From Pelagerythrobacter marinus (lineage in GTDB: Bacteria > Pseudomonadota > Alphaproteobacteria > Sphingomonadales > Sphingomonadaceae): 64,000 nucleotides of DNA. The position numbers and the translations under genes were made by a program. The notes under the pieces are model-generated. The model saw only the letters and a program-made list of their open reading frames with translations, was not told where the DNA came from and did no database searches. The first letter of the stretch is position 1. Every line of letters starts with the position of its first letter. Of this stretch, positions 63,453 through 64,000 are shown piece by piece. The stretch is taken from assembly GCF_009827515.1 (NCBI RefSeq), contig NZ_WTYO01000002.1, positions 310,001-374,000 of the forward strand, given 5' to 3'.

Positions 63453-64000
63453 CTTCGAGGCGCTGTTCGCGCGGTCCCCCAATCCGTACGTCGTGCTCGA
63501 TCGCGATCTGGTGATCGTGTGGATGAACGACGCGTACCTGCGCGTCACGATGCGCAAGCGCGACGACATCGTCGGCAAGACGATGTTCGACGCCTTCCCC
63601 AGCCCGGAGGATTCGGACAGCCATCGCCAGCTGCGCGCCTCGTTCGCGCGCGTCCTGGAGACGCGCGAAGTCGACGAGATCGCGCTGATCCGTTACGACA
63701 TTCGCAATCCCGACGGCAGCATGGATGCCCATTACTGGAGCGCCACGCACACCCCGTTCCTGGGGAAGGACGGCGAAGTCGCCTATATCCTGCAGCACAC
63801 CGTCAACGTCACCGAACTCCACGGCCTGCGCCGCCTGCGCGACGAGGTCGATGTCATTCGCCGCGCAGCTGCGGTGGAGCTGCGCAACCGCGGGTTGGAG
63901 GAGGAAAGCCAGCAGCTGAAGCGGCTGCTCGAACAGGCGCCGGGCTTCGTCTGCGTGCTGCAGGGGCCGGAGCACCGCTTCGTGATGGCCAATGCCGCCT
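63442..64000 (+). CDS. PAS domain sensor protein, 3' end cut by window edge
   Basis: At least 186 residues are visible and the frame is still open at the right edge. A PAS domain starts at once (Phe-Glu-Ala-Leu-Phe-Ala-Arg-Ser-Pro-Asn-Pro-Tyr-Val-Val-Leu-Asp), with the usual Gly-Lys-Thr-Met-Phe-Asp-Ala-Phe-Pro. It is followed by a coiled segment and the beginning of a second PAS domain (Leu-Leu-Glu-Gln-Ala-Pro-Gly-Phe-Val). Such proteins in sphingomonads are often hybrid sensor kinases, but no kinase part is in view. TTG 63442 is the only start codon in this frame after the stop at 63430. Confidence 0.75.
   Translation, partial: MSIDFEALFARSPNPYVVLDRDLVIVWMNDAYLRVTMRKRDDIVGKTMFDAFPSPEDSDSHRQLRASFARVLETREVDEIALIRYDIRNPDGSMDAHYWSATHTPFLGKDGEVAYILQHTVNVTELHGLRRLRDEVDVIRRAAAVELRNRGLEEESQQLKRLLEQAPGFVCVLQGPEHRFVMANAA

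Overview
This window is 64 kb of high-GC chromosomal DNA from an alphaproteobacterium, most likely a sphingomonad of the Erythrobacteraceae/Sphingomonadaceae. That placement is an inference from gene content and order: mutL-mreBCD-mrdA-rodA, carA-small ORF-carB-greA, yqeY-dnaG-rpoD, rplY...pth...ychF, glyQ-glyS-ppdK. It also rests on general-stress (EcfG-type) promoters and the palindromic repeats seen in glyS. The window has no rRNA, phage, transposase, CRISPR array or plasmid function, and it is almost fully coding. The one gap above 300 bases (18640-18950) looks like a structured RNA locus.

Layout. 1-5851: serine hydrolase (cut by the left edge), MoxR ATPase, an inverted soluble chemoreceptor, a CoxE-like VWA protein and a DUF817 membrane protein. 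5848-10024: on the minus strand, an MFS transporter and a tightly coupled trio (DOMON-like protein, NamZ/DUF1343 exo-muramidase, Asp/Asn beta-hydroxylase). 10070-15964: on the plus strand, tyrS, a PilZ protein, an MFS exporter, cysK, a permuted FAD oxidoreductase and a dienelactone hydrolase. 15990-19763: on the minus strand, an acyl-CoA dehydrogenase with its MerR-type regulator and operator, hisI, the RNA candidate and comF. 19819-26601: a methyltransferase, then ppdK, glyS (carrying an in-frame palindromic repeat insertion) and glyQ. 26736-34392: two TraB/GumN proteins, rplY, acs, pth, a Tat-exported SDR and ychF. 34410-39581: a phosphodiesterase lipoprotein, a DUF1206 protein, a MerR metal-regulator module (glutaredoxin-MauE fusion plus a Met/His-repeat outer-membrane barrel) and a MaoC dehydratase. 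39612-47832: lipoprotein, mutL and the cell-elongation operon mreBCD-mrdA-rodA. 47930-52602: tRNA-Lys, ribH, eno, and a YqjD/YqjE-like stress operon behind an EcfG-type promoter. 52673-57998: greA, carB, a low-GC 75-residue ORF and carA. 58131-63295: yqeY, a lipoprotein, dnaG and rpoD. 63442-64000: a PAS-domain sensor cut by the right edge.

The least-explained items are the following. The MerR/Grx-MauE/barrel module has an operator close to that of mercury-resistance operons, but its regulator has CueR-like cysteine spacing. A 117-bp palindromic element is translated inside glyS. A structured RNA candidate with a cUUCGg-loop terminator lies between hisI and comF. A compositionally foreign small gene is coupled at both ends to carA and carB. 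All identifications come from reading motifs by eye; no database search was run.
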